In this document: positions 8,110-10,721 of the stretch, piece by piece
Position numbering within the stretch: position 1 is the first letter of the stretch
How the letters are laid out: each line of letters opens with the position of its first letter
Source of the DNA: Bacteroidales bacterium
GTDB taxonomy: Bacteria; Bacteroidota; Bacteroidia; Bacteroidales; SM23-62
NCBI GenBank assembly: GCA_016783865.1
Contig: JADHVS010000153.1
Location: 1-10,721 of the forward strand
Direction: 5' to 3'
DNA: 10,721 bases
Translations under genes and position numbers: made by a program
Notes under the pieces: generated by a model
Databases searched by the model: none
Seen by the model: only the letters and a program-made list of their open reading frames with translations
Told to the model about the DNA's origin: nothing

Positions 8110-8178
8110 GTGAATCGTGAATCGTGAATCGTGAATCGAATCAGTGAGTCGGGAGTCGTGAGTCGGGAGTCGTGAGTC
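8110..8178. repeat. Compound heptamer array, GTGAATC x4 then GKGAGTC x5
   Basis: Four perfect GTGAATC copies (8110-8137) are followed by a 6-base degenerate unit (8138-8143) and then five copies alternating GTGAGTC, GGGAGTC, GTGAGTC, GGGAGTC, GTGAGTC (8144-8178). It starts 57 bases upstream of the ppiD ATG, in the ppiD-CNNM spacer (8053-8305). There are no spacers between the units, so it is not a CRISPR. Between this array and the one at 8258 (8179-8257) I see no gene, hairpin or clear promoter. Confidence 0.95.
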
Positions 8179-8257
8179 GCGGGATTGGGAAGTGAGAAAT
8201 GTGTGTGGTCTGCTATGGAAATTATCTGCTTTACCGAACCCTTGCCCTAAATCCGAA

Positions 8258-8301
8258 ACTCTTGCAGACTTGAAGACTTGTGGACTCGAGACTTGCAGAC
8301 T
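8258..8301 (-). repeat. Octamer-like tandem array, unit ACTTGNNG, just after the CNNM gene
   Basis: Units on the + strand: ACTCTTGCAG (8258-8267, two extra bases), ACTTGAAG (8268-8275), ACTTGTGG (8276-8283), ACTCGAG (8284-8290, one base short), ACTTGCAG (8291-8298), then ACT. On the - strand this reads as AGTCTGCA-like units beginning 4 bases after the stop codon of the CNNM gene. It is more degenerate than the heptamer arrays but clearly periodic. Confidence 0.85.
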
Positions 8302-8305
8302 ATTC

Positions 8306-9571
8306 CTAAATTTCTTTCTTAGTTAGCTGCAATAATTCTATTCTCGTTTCACTGACATCCAGAATCTTAACGATAAACGATTCAATCTCTAACCTGTCGT
8401 TAATGCCTGGGATATTTTCATGATGATACAGGATAAAACCTGCAAGTGTTTCATATTCATCTTTTTCCGGGATGTTGAGCCGGTATTTATCGTTCAGGTA
8501 ATCTATTTCAAGGCGGCCCGAGAACATAAATTCATATTCACTGATCTGTTCCTCAGTAAATTCAGATGTGTCGTGCTCATCTTCTATCTCACCAAAAATC
8601 TCTTCCAGGATATCTTCTATGGTCACAATCCCGCTTGTCCCTCCGAATTCATCCACCACCAATGCAATACTTATTTGTTGCTTGATAAGGGATTGCAGCA
8701 GTTTTTTGGCAGGCATCGATTCGGGAACGATCGGCATGGAATTGATCAGCGCATGTATTTCAGAGGGACTTTTAAAAAGGGTCCTGGCGTTTATGTAACC
8801 AATAACATTATCGGTCGACTCCTTGTATATTAAAATTTTAGACAGGCCGGTTTCAATGAACCTCTGTTTGAGGTCTTCAACCGAACAATTATCTTCCAGG
8901 GCAACGATTTCCGTTCTCGGGATCATACAATCCCTCAGTTTGACATTGGAGAAATCCAGCGCGTTCTGGAAGATCCTGATTTCATGTTCATCATCCAGTT
9001 CATACTGTTCCTTATACTTATGTTCACTCACCAGGTGATTAAGATCCACTCTGCCAAAAACACTGGAACCATTGGTGTCGTTTTCCGGGAATCCCCGGAA
9101 TGCTCTAAAAACCAAATTTGATAAAGCAATGATCAGCTTGGTGATGGGATATAAAAGAATGTAGAAGAATAGAATGGGGAAAACGAAAACTTTTAATGCA
9201 ATGTTAGGATTAATACTGAATAAGGTCTTCGGTAAAAACTCGGCCGTGATCAGGATAATCAGTGTGGATAAAATCGTTTGAACAGCCAGTATCAGACTTT
9301 CAGATTGTGTAATAACAGCGATAAACGGCTCCAGAAGGATCGCCATAACAATACCATATATTACCAATGCAATGTTGTTTCCAACCAGCATTGTGGCAAT
9401 GTATTGCCTGGTGTTATCAGTAAAAAAAGAGATGATTTTTGATCCCAGCACTCCTTTTTTACGGTCGACCTCAATCCTCAATTTATTCGATGAAATAAAG
9501 GCAATCTCCATGCCTGAGAAAAAGGCCGAAAAGATAAGCGAAATCAGGATTATAATTACTTCATCTGCCAC
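8306..9571 (-). CDS. CNNM/HlyC-CorC family membrane protein with CBS pair
   Basis: This is an inner-membrane protein of 421 residues with the three-part layout of the family often annotated as hemolysin or magnesium/cobalt efflux protein. The DUF21 (CNNM) membrane domain covers about 1-155, with hydrophobic helices near 4-25, 60-80, 92-112 and 126-155 and the conserved FSGMEIAF (18-25), GNNIALVIYG (64-73) and EFLPKTLFS (111-119). A CBS pair covers about 210-330, starting at RDCMIPRTEIVAL (213-225) and ending at DEFGGTSGIVTIEDILEEIF (307-326). The CorC/HlyC C-terminal domain covers about 345-417. Characterised relatives transport or regulate Mg2+; the Bacteroidota branch includes GldE, named for gliding motility, but the sequence alone does not justify that name here. 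The start is GTG at 9571, 8 bases after the upstream small gene; the next candidate, M21, would remove half of the first helix. The stop is TAG. Confidence 0.92.
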   Translation of the reverse strand: MADEVIIILISLIFSAFFSGMEIAFISSNKLRIEVDRKKGVLGSKIISFFTDNTRQYIATMLVGNNIALVIYGIVMAILLEPFIAVITQSESLILAVQTILSTLIILITAEFLPKTLFSINPNIALKVFVFPILFFYILLYPITKLIIALSNLVFRAFRGFPENDTNGSSVFGRVDLNHLVSEHKYKEQYELDDEHEIRIFQNALDFSNVKLRDCMIPRTEIVALEDNCSVEDLKQRFIETGLSKILIYKESTDNVIGYINARTLFKSPSEIHALINSMPIVPESMPAKKLLQSLIKQQISIALVVDEFGGTSGIVTIEDILEEIFGEIEDEHDTSEFTEEQISEYEFMFSGRLEIDYLNDKYRLNIPEKDEYETLAGFILYHHENIPGINDRLEIESFIVKILDVSETRIELLQLTKKEI

Positions 9572-9579
9572 GGGTAGTC

Positions 9580-9768
9580 TTATCTGGAGAATTTTTTACG
9601 CAAATTTCTTCGTAAATAAAACATGAGGAATCCAACCACTGCAATCAGGAAAAACAACCAGCTTTCACCGAAACCCTGGGTAAAGGTCTGGTGAATGCCT
9701 GCAAACAGGCTGAGTATGGCCACAATAAGCCAGAATATTTCCAGGATGTGGTTGGTGCGTTTATTCAT
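9580..9768 (-). CDS. Small two-helix membrane protein, function unknown
   Basis: The 62-residue protein has two hydrophobic segments, about 9-29 (LEIFWLIVAILSLFAGIH core) and 35-52 (ESWLFFLIAVVGFLMFYL core), joined by a short polar turn (HQTFTQGFGE). It ends in a strongly basic tail (RRNLRKKFSR). By the positive-inside rule both ends would be cytoplasmic, making a helical hairpin in the inner membrane. It is likely a real gene: its ATG overlaps the 3' end of lptC by 8 bases, it stops 8 bases before the CNNM gene, and its composition is that of a membrane protein. I do not recognise a named family. The position between lptC and the CNNM gene suggests an envelope role, but this is inferred from context only. 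Confidence 0.78.
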   Translation of the reverse strand: MNKRTNHILEIFWLIVAILSLFAGIHQTFTQGFGESWLFFLIAVVGFLMFYLRRNLRKKFSR

Positions 9769-10375
9769 CTTTTACATTAACTGTTCCTTTTGATCCTTTA
9801 AGCCTCCACCACTTTAGATCCTGGGCGGCTTCAAATCCTTGCTGACCATAAAATGTACCGTCCTTGTTAACGATCCGGGAATAGGTATTGGAATAAATAA
9901 GCCTTTTCTTTTCATTCCAGAATAAATGTTCGGTATTCAACTGGTTACCTTCCTTCAGGTTTCTGGCCTCTACATTGTTTTTAGCCTCCCAGAGCTTTTC
10001 TTCCTCAAAGTAAATCACATAGTTGGCCTGAATAACCGATTCAATCTGGAGACTGTCATCATAGAAATATGCAGTGAGGCCCCTTGGGAATTCAGTATAG
10101 GGCTTATCGGCTTCAACGTATTTTCTTATTTCAGGAGCCAGGACCTTTACCCTGACATTTCCCGAGTCGCTGTAGATGATTTCATATTGTTTGCCTGAAA
10201 CTTCCGGATTGACCTGATTTTCCAGTATAGTATTTATTTTCTCAATATCATTTTCGCAGGAAGTGAAACATAACAATCCCGTAAAAGCAAAAATGAAAAG
10301 TAAAAAGTTTGTTATATCCAGCAGCAAACGGTATTGGTCGGATATATTATTTTGATCTGACTGTTGTTTTTTCAT
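9761..10375 (-). CDS. lptC: LptC-like LPS export protein (probable lipoprotein)
   Basis: LptC takes lipopolysaccharide from the LptBFG transporter and passes it to LptA in the periplasm. The 204-residue protein has a polar start of about 20 residues, a hydrophobic segment (about 24-36) and FTSC, whose C40 is a likely lipidation site (F at -3 is a loose fit to the lipobox). The following domain of about 55-200 has the LptC pattern: YSDSGNVRVKVLAPEI (68-83), FPRGLTAYFYDD (96-107), ANYVIYFEEEKLWEAKNNVEARN (within 117-139), LNTEHLFWNEKKRLIYSN (146-163) and GTFYGQQGFEA (173-183). This matches the 'convert to new linkage, write target, re-measure' beta-strand repeats of OstA-like proteins. The ATG at 10375 lies inside the upstream TPR gene (29-base overlap); an in-frame TTG at codon 17 is a possible later start. 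The end overlaps the next gene by 8 bases. Confidence 0.85.
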   Translation of the reverse strand: MKKQQSDQNNISDQYRLLLDITNFLLFIFAFTGLLCFTSCENDIEKINTILENQVNPEVSGKQYEIIYSDSGNVRVKVLAPEIRKYVEADKPYTEFPRGLTAYFYDDSLQIESVIQANYVIYFEEEKLWEAKNNVEARNLKEGNQLNTEHLFWNEKKRLIYSNTYSRIVNKDGTFYGQQGFEAAQDLKWWRLKGSKGTVNVKDE

Positions 10376-10721
10376 TGATCCAGCAGCCTACAGTGTATTG
10401 ATCACCTTCCTTAAGGCTATAAAAGAAAATGGTTTCTACATTCGGAAAATATTTGCTGTAAGTGGATATCCTCTCTTCGGCTTTTTCAGCTACAGCCTGG
10501 TCAACAGATTTTGCCTGGACAAATTTATCAACCGCTGCCCAGTAAATGGTTGTTTTTTCGAAATCATCATCAAAACAGTTTTTACTGGCCACATAGGTAT
10601 CACCGATAAGGATATAGGGCTCACCCCAGGATGGATTTAAATTTATGGCTTCAAGACCATATGTCCTGGCCTCCTGAGGCTTGTCAAGCTTGGAATTGGT
10701 AATCACACCCAGCTGGTAATA
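10347..10721 (-). CDS. TPR-repeat protein, C-terminal part (5' end outside window)
   Basis: The frame is open from the window's right edge, so only the last 124 residues are seen. The first part has tetratricopeptide-like spacing: YYQLGVITNSKLDKPQEART (1-20) leads to EAINLNPSWGEPYILIGDTY (24-43), with the A/G, Y and NP positions typical of a TPR helix pair. The tail contains YWAAVDKFVQAKSVD, a conserved-looking ISTYSKYFP and YTVGCWINEKTTVR. I recognise this tail as that of the TPR protein commonly found before lptC in Bacteroidales, from memory and not from a search. TPR domains bind other proteins; the partner is unknown. A GTG at 10706 is not the true start because the frame continues upstream with TPR-like sequence. 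It overlaps lptC by 29 bases, which suggests coupled translation. Confidence 0.85.
   Translation of the reverse strand, partial: YYQLGVITNSKLDKPQEARTYGLEAINLNPSWGEPYILIGDTYVASKNCFDDDFEKTTIYWAAVDKFVQAKSVDQAVAEKAEERISTYSKYFPNVETIFFYSLKEGDQYTVGCWINEKTTVRSK

Noticed and set aside
8110..8301. CRISPR array
   Set aside because: The repeat units are only 7-8 bases and directly adjacent, with no unique spacers, and no cas genes are nearby.
8053..8305. Hidden tRNA or small RNA gene in the largest spacer
   Set aside because: I could not find a cloverleaf, a conserved RNA motif or a strong hairpin; apart from the two arrays the sequence looks plain.
8420..8833. 137-codon open frame on the + strand inside the CNNM gene
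   Set aside because: The opposite strand encodes the conserved CBS and CorC domains, so this frame is a by-product.
8306..9571. Naming the CNNM gene gldE or calling it a hemolysin
   Set aside because: The domains fit a broad family. The neighbours include no other gliding genes and there is no evidence of haemolytic activity.

Overview
The window looks like chromosomal DNA from a member of the Bacteroidota, most likely a Bacteroidales relative. This rests on four signs: the murG-murC-ftsQ-ftsA-ftsZ gene order with no ddl gene, an FtsZ with a long charged linker ending in LHDNVD, a PpiD-like folding factor of about 710 residues, and a neighbouring TPR protein / LptC / CNNM-family block. There are no tRNAs, rRNAs, mobile elements or phage genes. 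Every gene longer than 60 codons can be assigned to a family; only the 62-codon gene has no known function.

Layout. Bases 1-5843 (+ strand) hold the 3' end of the division and cell wall (dcw) cluster: murG (5' end cut by the window edge), murC, ftsQ, ftsA and ftsZ. The first four are packed with 4-8 base gaps and are probably one transcript; ftsZ follows after a 106-base spacer. Bases 5920-10721 (- strand) hold a convergent set read from right to left: a TPR protein (5' end outside the window), an LptC-like lipoprotein, a two-helix membrane protein of 62 residues, a CNNM/CBS-domain (HlyC/CorC type) membrane protein and a PpiD/SurA-type periplasmic peptidyl-prolyl isomerase. The first four overlap or lie within 8 bases of each other; ppiD follows after a 253-base spacer.

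How the genes work together. MurG and MurC make peptidoglycan precursors (lipid II and UDP-MurNAc-L-Ala). FtsA and FtsZ form the cytoplasmic division ring and its membrane anchor, and FtsQ links the ring to the periplasmic wall synthesis machinery. The convergent genes serve the envelope: LptC in lipopolysaccharide transport and PpiD in folding exported proteins. The CNNM protein is probably an ion transporter or regulator.

What stands out is in the spacers, not in the genes. All three spacers longer than 70 bases carry short tandem arrays with a 7- or 8-base period built around AGTC/AGAC-like cores, and three of these arrays start 3-9 bases after a stop codon. Two arrays of the same heptamer flank ftsZ in inverted orientation. 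The ftsZ stop codon sits in the loop of a perfect 17-bp inverted repeat, so both DNA strands there read LHDNVD-stop. I found no new multi-gene system; the repeats are the part most worth following up.
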